From assembly GCF_003932715.1 (NCBI RefSeq), contig NZ_CP020700.1, positions 5,850,501 to 5,914,500 of the forward strand: DNA of 64,000 nucleotides, written 5' to 3'. This document shows positions 46,073 to 55,211 of the stretch, in pieces (the first letter of the stretch is position 1; the number at the start of each line of letters is the position of its first letter). Source of the DNA: Streptomyces tsukubensis. GTDB taxonomy: Bacteria > Actinomycetota > Actinomycetes > Streptomycetales > Streptomycetaceae. The translations under genes were made by a program, and so were the position numbers. The notes beneath the pieces were generated by a model. That model had not been told where the DNA came from and made no database searches. It saw only the letters and a list, made by a program, of their open reading frames with translations.

Positions 46073-46495
46073 TCAGTGCAAGAGGCTTCCCTGGAGCTCG
46101 GCACGGAGATCCGGGGTGAGCACATTGCCCGCCCGGTCCACCAGCAGGGCCATCTCGTAGCCCACCAGACCGATATCGCACTCGGGGTGCGCCAGCACGG
46201 CCAGCGACGAACCGTCGGAGACGGACATCAGGAAGAGGAAACCCCGCTCCATCTCGACGACCGTCTGACTGACGGCACCGCCCTCGAAGATGCGGGAGGC
46301 ACCCGCGGTCAGCGAGGTCAGTCCGGAAGCGACCGCCGCCAGCTGATCGGCACGGTCACGCGGAAATCCTTCGGACATGGCCAGCAGAAGACCGTCGGCG
46401 GAGACCACCACCGTGTGGGACACCCCGGGGGTGTTGTCCACGAAGTTCGTGATCAACCAGTTCAGATTCTGCGCCGCCTGGCTCATCGGGCTCAA
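46073..46495 (-). CDS. cvnB: Conservon roadblock/LC7 protein CvnB (upstream copy)
   Basis: A 140-residue roadblock/LC7 protein nearly identical to the first CvnB (differences such as MSEG for MSDG, VSQT for VNQT, LMSVSDG for IMSISDG). A TTG start directly after the cvnA TAG is chosen because AGGAG is 6-7 bases upstream; the ATG three codons in is the alternative. TTG may lower its rate relative to the GTG-started sister. Confidence 0.92.
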   Translation of the reverse strand: MSPMSQAAQNLNWLITNFVDNTPGVSHTVVVSADGLLLAMSEGFPRDRADQLAAVASGLTSLTAGASRIFEGGAVSQTVVEMERGFLFLMSVSDGSSLAVLAHPECDIGLVGYEMALLVDRAGNVLTPDLRAELQGSLLH

Positions 46496-49400
46496 CTAAC
46501 GCTCCTGCTGGTGTGTGGGGCCGAGGTCGAAGCTGCCGGTCGACGAGCCGTTCTGCTCGCGCCCCTGTTGGATGCCGCGCCGGAGGTTGGTGAGCCGGCC
46601 GCGGACGTCGTCCGGTGCACGCGAGACGGAAGGACCGCCTTGGCTGCCGTACTGCTGTGCCGTGCCCGCGACCAGATTGGCGCGCGGGACGCGACGAGGC
46701 AGACCGGACGTGGTGACACCACCCGATGCGGGCTTCCTGACCCGCTCGGCCTGGCGCACCAGCTCGTCGTTGGGGGAGGACCGCCAGCCGGCGTCGGCCG
46801 GACCCGCCTCGGGACCGCCGGCCGGAGGCACCGGGGCCTGCGGCGAGGGCGCCGCGGCACCGGCCGTACCGAACTGGCCCGTCTGGCCCGTCTGGTCGAA
46901 CCCGCCGGGGTGGCCGGACTGCTGCCCGCCCCGGTCGTACGGGAGCGGACGGCTGTCCTGGAACCCCTGGGGGCCCTGAGCGCCCTGCCCGTCCCGGCCG
47001 ATCTGCGGCATCGGCTGGGTCTGCTGGACGACGGCCTCGTGGGACGGTTCCCCGGCGCCCGGCCGGTCCTGCGTCCCGCTGCGGTCGGCGGCGTGCCGGC
47101 CAGCCTGGTCCTGCGCACCCGGGTACTGCGGAGCCGAGTTCTGCGGAGCCGGATGCTGCGGGGCCGAGTGCTGGGCACCGGGGTTCTGGGCACCCGCGTT
47201 CTGGGCGCGGAACCAGTCCGTCTCCAAGGTGTCGTACAGCGGCGTACCGCCGTCACCGGGGGCGGGCGGCAGCGCCTCGTGGCGCGGCTGCGGAGGCAGC
47301 GCGTTACGGGCGGGACCGGACTGCTCCTCGTAGCCGCGGGGCGCGGGCGCACGGCCCGGCTCGGGCGGCTGCGGCGCACCCGTCCGCGGGCGGGCGAACT
47401 GCCCGGCGGACGGCGGACCGGCCGGATCACCGAAGCGGGGGCCGCGGTCCGTGCTGTCCGCACCGTCCGTGGTGTTCGTGGTGTTACGGGTGCCCTGCGG
47501 CGGAGCGAACAGGTCCGCAGCCGGGGCGGGCCGGGTGGGCCCGCCGCCCGGGGCGGGCGGCCCGAACACATCGTTGCGGACGTACTGGCCGGGCGGGGTG
47601 CCCGGCGCCGCCTGCGGGGAGGCCGGGGCCTCGAAACCGCCCGGGGCGAGACCCGAGGGGGCCTGCCGGACCGGGGGAGCGCCGTACTCCTGGCGCGGGA
47701 ACTCCGCCGACCCGCCGGGGCCCTGAGGGGTCCCCGGGTCGTCGTGACCGCGCACCGCGTCGGCACCACGGCCGGGCAGACCGCCCGGACCGTTCTGTCC
47801 GCCCGCGTTCTGACCGGGCTGACCGGGCTGACCGTTCTGACCGGGCTGGCCGGGGCGGTTGTTCTGACCGGGATAGCCGCCGGGGCGCTGGTCGCTGCCC
47901 CAGCTCGGGCCCGCGGGACGGCCGCGGCCCGCGTCCGGAAGCTCGTTGCGCGCCGGGACCGGACGGCCGTCGGCACCGAGCCGCGGCAGGGCCGCGGTGT
48001 CACCGGGGGCCGCCGGGGCGGACCCGCCGCGCTGGGCGCCGCGGTTGCCGAAGGCACCGGCGAGACCGCCGCCGCCCTGCGGGCGTCCGCCGCCGGGGGC
48101 ACCGTCACGGGACGGCAGCGCCGCCCGGGAACCCGCACCCGCGCCGGCACCGACCTGGCCGCGCGGCGCACCCGCGCCGAGCGGCCCGCCGGACGGGGCG
48201 CCCGGTCCGCCGGGACGGCCGCCGTTCGCGGCACCGCCGGGGCCGGAGCCCAGGGGGCCGCCGCCGTTCGGCGGAGACGTCCGGCCGGGGGCACCGGCAC
48301 CGGCGGGCGCGCCCGGTGCGACCGGGGGCTTGCGCCCGCCCTGGGCCACGTCCACGGGCAGCATGACCAGCGCGGTCGTACCGCCGGACTCCGAGGGACG
48401 GAGCTGGATGCGGATGCCGTGCCGCAGGGACAGCCGGCCGACCACGAACAGACCCATGCGGCGGGATACCGAGACGTCCACGGTCGGCGGCGAGGCCAGC
48501 CGCTCGTTGATCGCGGCCAGGTCCTCGGGCGAGAGGCCGATACCGGTGTCGTGGATCTCGACCAGCACCCGGCCGTCGGGCAGGGCGTGACCGGTGACCC
48601 GGACCTTGGTCTGGGGGGAGGAGAACGAGGTGGCGTTCTCCAGCAGCTCGGCGAGCAGGTGCACGAGGTCGTTGACGACCCGGCCGGCGACCTCGGTCGC
48701 GGGGACCGCCGCCAGCTCGATGCGCTCGTACTGCTCCACCTCGGACGCCGCGGCGCGCAGCACGTCGACCAGGGGCACCGGACGGGTCCAGCGGCGGCCG
48801 GGCTCCTCGCCCGCGAGGACGAGGAGGTTCTCGCCGTTCCGGCGCATACGGGTCGCGAGGTGGTCCAGCTTGAAGAGGGACGACAGCTGGTCCGGGTCGG
48901 CCTCGCGGGACTCCAGCTCGGAGATCAGCGACAGCTGGCGCTGGATCAGACCCTGGGAGCGGCGCGAGAGGTTGGTGAACATCGCGTTGACGTTGCCCCG
49001 CAGCAGGGCCTGCTCGGCGGCGAGCCGGACCGCCTCGCGGTGCACCTCGTCGAAGGCCGCGGCCACCTTGCCGATCTCGTCGCGGGAGTGGACACCCACG
49101 GACTCCACCGAGGTGTCGACGTCCTCCGGGTCCGACTCGGAGAGCTGCTTGACCAGCTCGGGCAGCCGCTCCTGGGCGACCTTGGTGGCAGTGTCCTGGA
49201 GGCGGCGCAGCGACCGGATCATGGAGCGCGCCACGATGAAGGCGCCCACCAGCGAGACCCCGAGGACGAGGAAGATCAGCGCACCGTTGATGATCGCGTC
49301 GCGCTTCGACTCCTCGCGCAGCTCGCGGGCCTTCGCCTCCAGATCGTCCAGGAGGGAGGTCTCGATGAGCTTCATCGCGTCGATGCGCTGGCTGTAGGCG

Positions 49401-50647
49401 TCGGTCCAGTCCAGGTGCGACTGCGTCTTCTCGTTCCGCAGGACGTTGGCGTCCTTGAAGACCCGGTCGGCGAAGGTGACCACGTTGTTGATCTCGGAGC
49501 GGTTCTCCATGGGCGACAGCACTTCGGCTGCGTCGCCGTCCAGGGACTCGTACGCGTTGCTGAACTTGTCCAGGGCGTTGTCCATGCCCGCCTGTGCGGC
49601 CTGGCCGTAGAGCCGGTCCGCCTCGGAGAGACTGCCGCCCTTGGCCCCGCCGCCGCCCGGCAGCGCGGCCGCGATCACCGCCTGCTGGATCGAGGCGTAC
49701 TCCTTGGCGGCGGCGAAGGCGGACAGCGCGCGGGCGCGCTTGATCATGTCCTGGTTGTTGGTCGCCTGGGCCATCTCCGAGGAGAGGTCGAGCAGCGAGT
49801 TGATCAGCTGGTGGTACGCCTCGATGGTCAGGGCGTGGGAGTTCCGGTTGACGTACGCGTCGTCCCGGATCTCGTTGATCTTGTTGAGCTGCCCGTAGAT
49901 CTGTCCGAGCGTGGTGCGGAAGGCGTTGATCGTGTCGTCGCCGTCGACGATGTTGACGCCCACACCCGCTTCGAGGAACATCTTCGCCGCTCGGTCGGTG
50001 GCCGCGCGGGGCTCGGTGACCTTGAAGTCGCCGGCGTTCGGGTTGTTCGACAGCGGCCCGGCCGTGGTGTCCCGCTCGTACTGGAGCGCGATGGCGAGCT
50101 TGCTCGCCTCCTGGGACATGTCGGTCAACAGCTGCATGTGTTCCAGCTGTTCCATGCGGTCCATGGACTCGTTGATCCGCAGCCCGCCCAGCGCCGTCGC
50201 GGCGACGACGGGGAGGGTCAGCAGGGAGACCAGACGGGTGCTGATGCGCCAGTTGCGCAGGGCCATCCGGGAGCCGGTGTCCACCTGGGCCGGGGATCCG
50301 TCGGACTCGCCGTCGCCGGACGCCGGGCCGGGGACGGCGGAGGTGCCGCCGCCCGAGGGGCCCTGGGGTCCCTGCGGACCGCCGGGTCCGCCGGAGGGGG
50401 CGCCGGGCCTGCCGCTGCCCTGGGCGGGGGAGCCGCCGGGGCCGGAGGGCGGGCCGGGACGTGCGCCGGGACGGCCGGGGTTCCGGTCACCACCGGGTGC
50501 CGTAGGGCCCTGGGCCGGGTTCTGAGCCGGATTCTGGGCGTGCTGGATGTGCTGGGGCGAGGAGCCGTGTTCGGCCCCGCCGCGCGGTTCCTGTCCCGCC
50601 GCGGCTTCCCCTCGGCCCTGGGGGTCCCTCTTGAAACGTCCCTGCAC
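46496..50647 (-). CDS. cvnA: Conservon sensor CvnA (upstream copy), long form
   Basis: A 1383-residue membrane sensor. It has a Pro/Gly/Gln-rich cytoplasmic start of about 130 residues, a TM helix at ISTRLVSLLTLPVVAATALG, an extracytoplasmic helical sensor domain, a second TM (IINGALIFLVLGVSLVGAFI), HAMP, the helix LDHLATRMRRNGENLLVL, and an ATPase domain (LLENATSFSS, HDTGIGLSPE). The C-terminal 550 residues are Pro/Gly/Gln-rich with AQNPGAQ-type repeats, ending SGLPRRVPRANLVAG as in the sister protein. The sensor domain differs strongly from the other CvnA, so the two probably read different signals. Confidence 0.92.
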   Translation of the reverse strand: MQGRFKRDPQGRGEAAAGQEPRGGAEHGSSPQHIQHAQNPAQNPAQGPTAPGGDRNPGRPGARPGPPSGPGGSPAQGSGRPGAPSGGPGGPQGPQGPSGGGTSAVPGPASGDGESDGSPAQVDTGSRMALRNWRISTRLVSLLTLPVVAATALGGLRINESMDRMEQLEHMQLLTDMSQEASKLAIALQYERDTTAGPLSNNPNAGDFKVTEPRAATDRAAKMFLEAGVGVNIVDGDDTINAFRTTLGQIYGQLNKINEIRDDAYVNRNSHALTIEAYHQLINSLLDLSSEMAQATNNQDMIKRARALSAFAAAKEYASIQQAVIAAALPGGGGAKGGSLSEADRLYGQAAQAGMDNALDKFSNAYESLDGDAAEVLSPMENRSEINNVVTFADRVFKDANVLRNEKTQSHLDWTDAYSQRIDAMKLIETSLLDDLEAKARELREESKRDAIINGALIFLVLGVSLVGAFIVARSMIRSLRRLQDTATKVAQERLPELVKQLSESDPEDVDTSVESVGVHSRDEIGKVAAAFDEVHREAVRLAAEQALLRGNVNAMFTNLSRRSQGLIQRQLSLISELESREADPDQLSSLFKLDHLATRMRRNGENLLVLAGEEPGRRWTRPVPLVDVLRAAASEVEQYERIELAAVPATEVAGRVVNDLVHLLAELLENATSFSSPQTKVRVTGHALPDGRVLVEIHDTGIGLSPEDLAAINERLASPPTVDVSVSRRMGLFVVGRLSLRHGIRIQLRPSESGGTTALVMLPVDVAQGGRKPPVAPGAPAGAGAPGRTSPPNGGGPLGSGPGGAANGGRPGGPGAPSGGPLGAGAPRGQVGAGAGAGSRAALPSRDGAPGGGRPQGGGGLAGAFGNRGAQRGGSAPAAPGDTAALPRLGADGRPVPARNELPDAGRGRPAGPSWGSDQRPGGYPGQNNRPGQPGQNGQPGQPGQNAGGQNGPGGLPGRGADAVRGHDDPGTPQGPGGSAEFPRQEYGAPPVRQAPSGLAPGGFEAPASPQAAPGTPPGQYVRNDVFGPPAPGGGPTRPAPAADLFAPPQGTRNTTNTTDGADSTDRGPRFGDPAGPPSAGQFARPRTGAPQPPEPGRAPAPRGYEEQSGPARNALPPQPRHEALPPAPGDGGTPLYDTLETDWFRAQNAGAQNPGAQHSAPQHPAPQNSAPQYPGAQDQAGRHAADRSGTQDRPGAGEPSHEAVVQQTQPMPQIGRDGQGAQGPQGFQDSRPLPYDRGGQQSGHPGGFDQTGQTGQFGTAGAAAPSPQAPVPPAGGPEAGPADAGWRSSPNDELVRQAERVRKPASGGVTTSGLPRRVPRANLVAGTAQQYGSQGGPSVSRAPDDVRGRLTNLRRGIQQGREQNGSSTGSFDLGPTHQQER

Positions 50648-51259
50648 TAGCGTCGCAACCTCTGAACCAGGCGTTCCGCTGCCCTACGACTGGTACGGCG
50701 GCAGAACGGTGTCGGTGTCTGGCGAGGCGCGGATCCGCGCCTCTGGTGGTGTGAGTACCGGCGCTCTCCCCCTTTCCCGCCGCCGCTCGGCGCTGCGTTG
50801 CGCCGCTTGCGCGCCGGACTGTGTCTGCGGCGGTGCGTGGAATTCCAGCACAGTGCCGGATCTCCAACAAGGGCCGCGTACCGTGCTGTGACCTGGGTGA
50901 CACGGTGTGAGTACCGAGTCACGAATCGTTGAAAGACTTACGGTGTGAATCGGACTTTCACGGATGAGTCACCAGGGTGTGGGGAGTGAGTGACCCATGC
51001 CCAGGTCGTTGTGATCGGGAGCGGAATCGCCGCTTCAGGTAGGCAATGTCCGTTTCGCTGGTTGAATTTGACGGTATGTAATGTCCAAAAACAGCGACTT
51101 TGGCCGGACGTTGGTGAGGAAACTCACACCAGTCACACATGTCCTCCACGGCTTTGCCAGGATTCGGATGTTTAACCTGTCGCGTTAGGCAAGAGCGCCT
51201 CTGTTGTAAAGCGCCGCCCCGAACGGGCGGCCCTACGCCGATGGGTCTGAAGACAGCCG
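50648..51259. other. Intergenic region between conservon and small ANPRRT-motif gene
   Basis: About 610 bases with no credible gene. From 50880 onward the DNA is clearly less GC-rich than its surroundings (for example TTGAATTTGACGGTATGTAATG near 51065 is quoted here only in part: TTTGACGGTATGTAATG). The region should contain divergent promoters for cvnA and the small gene. A short hairpin (CCGCCC-CGAAC-GGGCGG) lies near 51214-51230, just ahead of the small gene. Confidence 0.5.
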
Positions 51260-51433
51260 ATGAAGACGACCATGCTGCTCCGCACGATAGCCAACCCCCG
51301 CCGCACCACCCTGATGCATCTCAAGGACGCCGGTGAGCTGGCGGCTCCGGAGCGGCAGGAGCACTCCCTGGACCTCCCGACGAGCACGGCCAACCCGCGC
51401 CGCACGGTCCTCATGGAGGCCCCGGCCTCCTGA
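51260..51433 (+). CDS. Small protein, 57 aa, with duplicated ANPRRT(T/V)LM motif
   Basis: The protein begins MKTTMLLRTIANPRRTTLMH and ends STANPRRTVLMEAPAS. The nine-residue motif ANPRRTxLM appears near residue 11 and again near residue 44, separated by a charged linker. The two DNA copies differ mainly at third codon positions (CCC/CCG, ACC/ACG, CTG/CTC), so the repeat looks kept at protein level. No strong ribosome site is seen; GAAGAC lies upstream, and the ATG four codons in is an alternative start. No signal peptide or cysteine. I do not recognise the family; a short interaction peptide or modified-peptide precursor are both possible. Confidence 0.6.
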   Translation: MKTTMLLRTIANPRRTTLMHLKDAGELAAPERQEHSLDLPTSTANPRRTVLMEAPAS

Positions 51434-51597
51434 CGCCGGCCCGCAGCACCCTCCCCGAGCCCCGGGGGCCGCCCCGGCAGCCCCCGGGGCTCGGCCGTGC
51501 GCCGGGCGGCCCGGCCCGCCGCCGCGTTAGCCTGGAGCGTCAGACTCCAGCAGTGTCATCAGCGACATCATCGGCAACAGAGGGGCAGCGGCTTCCC

Positions 51598-52383
51598 GTG
51601 CGCATCGCCAGGTTCTCCATCGACGGCCACGTGGCCTTCGGCGCGGTCGAGGGCGAGGCCCCCGACGGGCTCGTCCTCGACATCATCAAGGGCGTTCCGT
51701 TCGCGGACTTCGAACTGTCCGGCACCAAGGTCCCCCTGGACAAGGTCCGGCTGCTGCCGCCGGTGCTCCCCAGCAAGGTGGTGGCCTTCGGGCGCAACTA
51801 CGCGGCGCACGCGGCGGAGCTGGGCAACGAGCCCCCCGCCGAGCCCTTCGCCTTCATCAAGCCGTCCACCTCGGTGATCGGCCCCGGCGACGCCATCGCC
51901 TATCCCTCCTTCTCGGCGGAAGTCCACTACGAGGCCGAGCTGGCCGTGGTGATCGGCCGGATGTGCCGGGACGTGCCGCGCGACCGGGTCAAGGACGTCG
52001 TCCTCGGCTTCACCTGCGCCAACGACGTCACCGCGCGTGACGTCCAGCTCCGGGAGAAGCAGTGGGCCCGGGCCAAGGGCTTCGACGGCGCCTGCCCCCT
52101 CGGCCCCTGGGTGGAGACGGACATCGACCCCGCCGCCGCGGGCGACCTGACCATCCAGTGCACGGTCAACGGCGAACAGCGCCAGCTCGGCTCCACCAGC
52201 GAGATGATCCACCCGGTCGAGGACCTGATCGTCAACATCTCCGAGGCCATGACGCTGCTGCCCGGCGATGTGATCCTCACGGGCACCCCGGCCGGAGTCG
52301 GACCGCTCAACGTCGGCGACGAGGTCGCCGTCACCATCCAAGGCATCGGCACTCTCACCAACAAGGTGATCAAGCGTGGCTAA
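51598..52383 (+). CDS. Fumarylacetoacetate hydrolase family protein
   Basis: A 261-residue FAH-fold metal-dependent hydrolase or decarboxylase. Visible parts: [20 protein letters not shown], the metal-binding [32 protein letters not shown], and [18 protein letters not shown] near the C-terminus. The two-domain FAHD1-like form suggests an acylpyruvase, oxaloacetate decarboxylase or related enzyme; the substrate is not set by sequence. GTG start chosen for the GAGGGG upstream. It overlaps gltX by 8 bases, so the two are translationally coupled. Confidence 0.88.
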   Translation: MRIARFSIDGHVAFGAVEGEAPDGLVLDIIKGVPFADFELSGTKVPLDKVRLLPPVLPSKVVAFGRNYAAHAAELGNEPPAEPFAFIKPSTSVIGPGDAIAYPSFSAEVHYEAELAVVIGRMCRDVPRDRVKDVVLGFTCANDVTARDVQLREKQWARAKGFDGACPLGPWVETDIDPAAAGDLTIQCTVNGEQRQLGSTSEMIHPVEDLIVNISEAMTLLPGDVILTGTPAGVGPLNVGDEVAVTIQGIGTLTNKVIKRG

Positions 52384-53863
52384 CGCGAACGTCCGCGTAC
52401 GTTTCTGTCCCTCGCCGACCGGCAACCCCCATGTGGGCCTGGTCCGCACCGCCCTCTTCAACTGGGCCTTCGCCCGCCACCACGGCGGCACCATGGTCTT
52501 CCGCATCGAGGACACCGACGCGGCCCGGGACTCGGAGGAGTCGTACCAGCAGCTGCTCGACTCGATGCGCTGGCTGGGCCTGGACTGGGACGAGGGCCCC
52601 GAGATCGGCGGCCCCCACGCTCCGTACCGCCAGTCGCAGCGGATGGACCTCTACGCGGACGTCGCCCGCAGGCTGCTGGAGGCCGGACACGCCTACCACT
52701 GCTACTGCACCACCGAGGAGCTGGACGCGCGCCGCGAGGCCGCCCGCGCCGAGGGCCGCCCCTCCGGCTACGACGGCCACTGCCGCGATCTGACCGCGGA
52801 GCAGAAGGCCGCCTACGAGGCCGAGGGCCGTGCGGCCATCGTCCGCTTCCGGATGCCCGACGAGCCGATCACCTTCACCGACCTGGTCCGCGGCGAGCTG
52901 ACCTTCACCCCGGAGAACGTGCCCGACTACGGCATCGTCCGGGCCAACGGCGCCCCGCTGTACACCCTGGTCAATCCGGTCGACGACGCCCTGATGGAGA
53001 TCACCCACGTACTGCGCGGCGAGGACCTGCTCTCCTCCACCCCGCGGCAGATCGCGCTCTACAAGGCGCTGATCGAACTGGGCACGGCCAAGGAGATCCC
53101 CGCTTTCGGGCATCTGCCGTACGTCATGGGCGAGGGCAACAAGAAGCTCTCCAAGCGGGACCCCCAGGCCTCCCTCAACCTCTACCGCGAGCGCGGCTTC
53201 CTCCCCGAGGGCCTGCTGAACTATCTGTCGCTGCTCGGCTGGTCCTTCTCCGCCGACCAGGACGTGTTCTCCGTCGCCGAGCTGGTGGAGAAGTTCGACA
53301 TCGCGGACGTCAACGCCAACCCGGCCCGCTTCGACCTCAAGAAGGCCGAGGCCATCAACGCCGACCACATCCGCCGCCTGGACGTGAAGGCCTTCGCCGA
53401 GGCCTGCGAGCCCTGGCTGACCGCCCCGTACGCCAACTGGGAGCCGGAGCGGTTCGACCGGGCCGCCTGGGAGGCGATCGCCCCGTACGCCCAGACCCGG
53501 CTCACCGTCCTCTCGGACATCACCGCCAACGTCGACTTCCTCTTCCGCGACGAGCCCGTCGACGACGAGGCCTCGTGGGCGAAGGCGATGAAGCCGGGCG
53601 CGGCCGAGCTGCTGGTCACCGCGCGCGAGAAGCTCGCCGCGGCCGACTGGAGCAGCCCCGACGCGCTCAAGGAGGCCGTCCTGGCCGCCGGCGAGGCCCA
53701 CGGCCTCAAGCTCGGCAAGGCCCAGGCCCCGGTCCGGGTCGCGGTCACCGGCCGCACGGTCGGACTGCCGCTCTTCGAATCCCTCCAGATCCTGGGCACC
53801 GACCGGACCCTGGCCCGGATCGACGCGGCCCTGGCCAAGCTGGCGGCCCAGCCCGCCGCATAG
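52376..53863 (+). CDS. gltX: Glutamyl-tRNA synthetase
   Basis: Class I synthetase of 495 residues that loads glutamate onto tRNA-Glu. The HIGH region is [20 protein letters not shown] and the KMSKS region is [20 protein letters not shown]; the C-terminal anticodon-binding helical domain follows. Actinobacteria generally lack glutaminyl-tRNA synthetase, so this enzyme is expected also to charge tRNA-Gln for later amidation by GatCAB. Genes for both tRNAs lie 0.8-1.3 kb downstream. Confidence 0.96.
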   Translation: MANANVRVRFCPSPTGNPHVGLVRTALFNWAFARHHGGTMVFRIEDTDAARDSEESYQQLLDSMRWLGLDWDEGPEIGGPHAPYRQSQRMDLYADVARRLLEAGHAYHCYCTTEELDARREAARAEGRPSGYDGHCRDLTAEQKAAYEAEGRAAIVRFRMPDEPITFTDLVRGELTFTPENVPDYGIVRANGAPLYTLVNPVDDALMEITHVLRGEDLLSSTPRQIALYKALIELGTAKEIPAFGHLPYVMGEGNKKLSKRDPQASLNLYRERGFLPEGLLNYLSLLGWSFSADQDVFSVAELVEKFDIADVNANPARFDLKKAEAINADHIRRLDVKAFAEACEPWLTAPYANWEPERFDRAAWEAIAPYAQTRLTVLSDITANVDFLFRDEPVDDEASWAKAMKPGAAELLVTAREKLAAADWSSPDALKEAVLAAGEAHGLKLGKAQAPVRVAVTGRTVGLPLFESLQILGTDRTLARIDAALAKLAAQPAA

Positions 53864-53872
53864 TCTGCGGGC

Positions 53873-54589
53873 ATGACGATTCGCGCGGTCCTCTGGGACA
53901 TCGACGACACGATCTTCGACTATCGCGGCGCCGATATCGCGGGAATGCGCGAGCATCTGCACGCCGAGGGCCTGCTCGACGGAGAAACCTCCGTGGAGCA
54001 GGCCCTCGGCCGTTGGCAGCGGGCCACCGCCCTGCACTGGGCGCGCTTCGCGGCGGGCGAGGTCGACTTCCCCGGGCAGCGCCGCGACCGGGTCCGTACC
54101 TTCACCGGTCTCGGACTGGACGACGCCGAGGCCGACGCCTGGTTCGGCCGCTACATCACCCACTACGAGGCCGCCTGGTCGCTCTTCCCGGACACCGTGC
54201 CCGCCCTCGACAGCCTGGCCGGCTACCGGCACGCGGTCCTGTCGAACTCCGCCTCCGAGGTGCAGGAGCACAAACTGCGGACACTGGGGGTACGGGACCG
54301 CTTCGAGGCCATGGTCTGCGCGGCCGACCTGGGCATCTCCAAACCCGCTGCCGAGGCCTTCCACGCCGCCTGCGAGGCCGTGGGGCTGGCACCGTACGAG
54401 GTGGCGTACGTGGGGGACGAACCCGATATCGACGCCCGCGGGGCCGTCGAGGCGGGCCTGCGGGGAATCTGGCTGGACCGCACCGGCCGCGGCGGACGGC
54501 CGGAGCTGGTCAGGATCACCGGTCTCGGCCAGTTGCCCGGCCTGTTGGCGGGGGATACCCGTTTTGGAGCGCCGTCCACCTTCGGGTAA
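53873..54589 (+). CDS. HAD-family hydrolase
   Basis: A 238-residue HAD phosphatase with a helical cap. Motif I is LWDIDDTIFDYRG (nucleophile Asp and acid Asp), motif II VLSNSASEVQEH, the Lys of motif III is in GISKPAAEAFH, and motif IV is VAYVGDEPDIDARGAVEAGL. The cap (about residues 20-85) resembles phosphoglycolate or haloacid-type HADs. The substrate is unknown. It follows gltX by 9 bases and probably shares its transcript. Confidence 0.9.
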   Translation: MTIRAVLWDIDDTIFDYRGADIAGMREHLHAEGLLDGETSVEQALGRWQRATALHWARFAAGEVDFPGQRRDRVRTFTGLGLDDAEADAWFGRYITHYEAAWSLFPDTVPALDSLAGYRHAVLSNSASEVQEHKLRTLGVRDRFEAMVCAADLGISKPAAEAFHAACEAVGLAPYEVAYVGDEPDIDARGAVEAGLRGIWLDRTGRGGRPELVRITGLGQLPGLLAGDTRFGAPSTFG

Positions 54590-54593
54590 TGTT

Positions 54594-54635
54594 CTTCCTG
54601 CGCCGCCCGAGAGGGCCGAAAGGCCCGGCAGGAAG
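54594..54635 (+). terminator. Structured hairpin between HAD gene and tRNA cluster
   Basis: Outer arms CTTCCTGC and GCAGGAAG enclose an inner GGGCC-GAAA-GGCCC stem with a GAAA tetraloop. It begins 5 bases after the HAD stop and could be a terminator or an RNA-processing site ahead of the tRNA precursor. Confidence 0.55.
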
Positions 54636-54677
54636 GCGCAAGCCGAGCAGATCCCCCGCAGGGGGGTTGCGCTCCGG

Positions 54678-54749
54678 TGGCCTATGGTGTAATTGGCAGC
54701 ACGACTGATTCTGGTTCAGTTAGTCTAGGTTCGAGTCCTGGTAGGCCAG
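54678..54749 (+). tRNA. tRNA-Gln (CUG)
   Basis: Complete cloverleaf of 72 bases: acceptor TGGCCTA with TAGGCCA and G discriminator, anticodon stem ACTGA/TCAGT with loop TTCTGGT (anticodon CTG), and T-arm GGTTCGAGTCC. CCA is not encoded. First of five closely spaced tRNA genes. Confidence 0.95.
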
Positions 54750-54770
54750 CTCGCAGAGCTTATCTGCAAA

Positions 54771-54843
54771 GCCCCCGTTGTGTAGCGGCCTAGCACGCTG
54801 CCCTCTCAAGGCAGTAGCGCCGGTTCGAATCCGGTCGGGGGTA
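54771..54843 (+). tRNA. tRNA-Glu (CUC), copy 1
   Basis: 73-base tRNA with acceptor GCCCCCG/CGGGGGT, A discriminator, anticodon stem CTGCC/GGCAG with loop CTCTCAA (anticodon CTC), T-arm CCGGTTCGAATCCGG. CCA not encoded. Differs from copies 2 and 3 by one base pair of the anticodon stem. Confidence 0.96.
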
Positions 54844-54906
54844 CAGATCCTTCCCGCGTACGCATCATCGGGTAGCTCCCGGTGCGCACGATGCAGGATC
54901 GCTAGG

Positions 54907-54979
54907 GCCCCCGTTGTGTAGCGGCCTAGCACGCCGCCCTCTCAAGGCGGTAGCGCCGGTTCGAATCCGGTCGGGGGTA
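54907..54979 (+). tRNA. tRNA-Glu (CUC), copy 2
   Basis: Same gene as copy 1 except that the anticodon stem is CCGCC/GGCGG, a compensated change. CCA not encoded. Confidence 0.96.
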
Positions 54980-54995
54980 CTGGTCTAAACCACCA

Positions 54996-55067
54996 TGGGC
55001 TATGGTGTAATTGGCAGCACGAGTGATTCTGGTTCATTTAGTCTAGGTTCGAGTCCTGGTAGCCCAG
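54996..55067 (+). tRNA. tRNA-Gln (CUG), copy 2
   Basis: Acceptor TGGGCTA with TAGCCCA, a compensated change from the first tRNA-Gln. The anticodon stem AGTGA/TCATT contains a G-U pair; the loop TTCTGGT gives anticodon CTG. Both variants can fold normally. Confidence 0.94.
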
Positions 55068-55091
55068 CACGGTCCCATGGACCTCAGATTT

Positions 55092-55164
55092 GCCCCCGTT
55101 GTGTAGCGGCCTAGCACGCCGCCCTCTCAAGGCGGTAGCGCCGGTTCGAATCCGGTCGGGGGTA
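55092..55164 (+). tRNA. tRNA-Glu (CUC), copy 3
   Basis: Identical to copy 2 over its 73 bases. Followed 5 bases later by a strong terminator that ends the tRNA transcript. Confidence 0.96.
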
Positions 55165-55168
55165 CAAG

Positions 55169-55211
55169 AGGAGCAGGCCCTCCGCGTCAGCGCGGAGGGC
55201 CTGCTCCTTTT
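55169..55211 (+). terminator. Intrinsic terminator after the tRNA cluster
   Basis: A perfect 17-bp stem (GGAGCAGGCCCTCCGCG with its complement) with a TCAG loop, flanked by A on the left and TTTT on the right. Very strong by actinobacterial standards. Confidence 0.92.

Noticed and set aside
46076..50650. 1524-codon open frame on the plus strand opposite the second cvnA
   Set aside because: It is the complement of a well-supported sensor gene; residues are Arg/Gly/Leu-rich without domain patterns, typical of GC-rich antisense frames.
50958..51149. 63-codon minus-strand frame in the cvnA upstream region
   Set aside because: No ribosome site and composition unlike neighbouring genes; more likely promoter DNA of lower GC.
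51139..51336. 65-codon frame overlapping the ANPRRT-motif gene
   Set aside because: The overlapping frame shows a repeated peptide motif with synonymous differences, which this frame does not; it ends inside the motif gene.
54720..54932. 70-codon minus-strand frame across tRNA genes
   Set aside because: It lies over two complete tRNA cloverleaves; the reading resembles the mis-annotated 'tRNA-derived' proteins often seen in databases.
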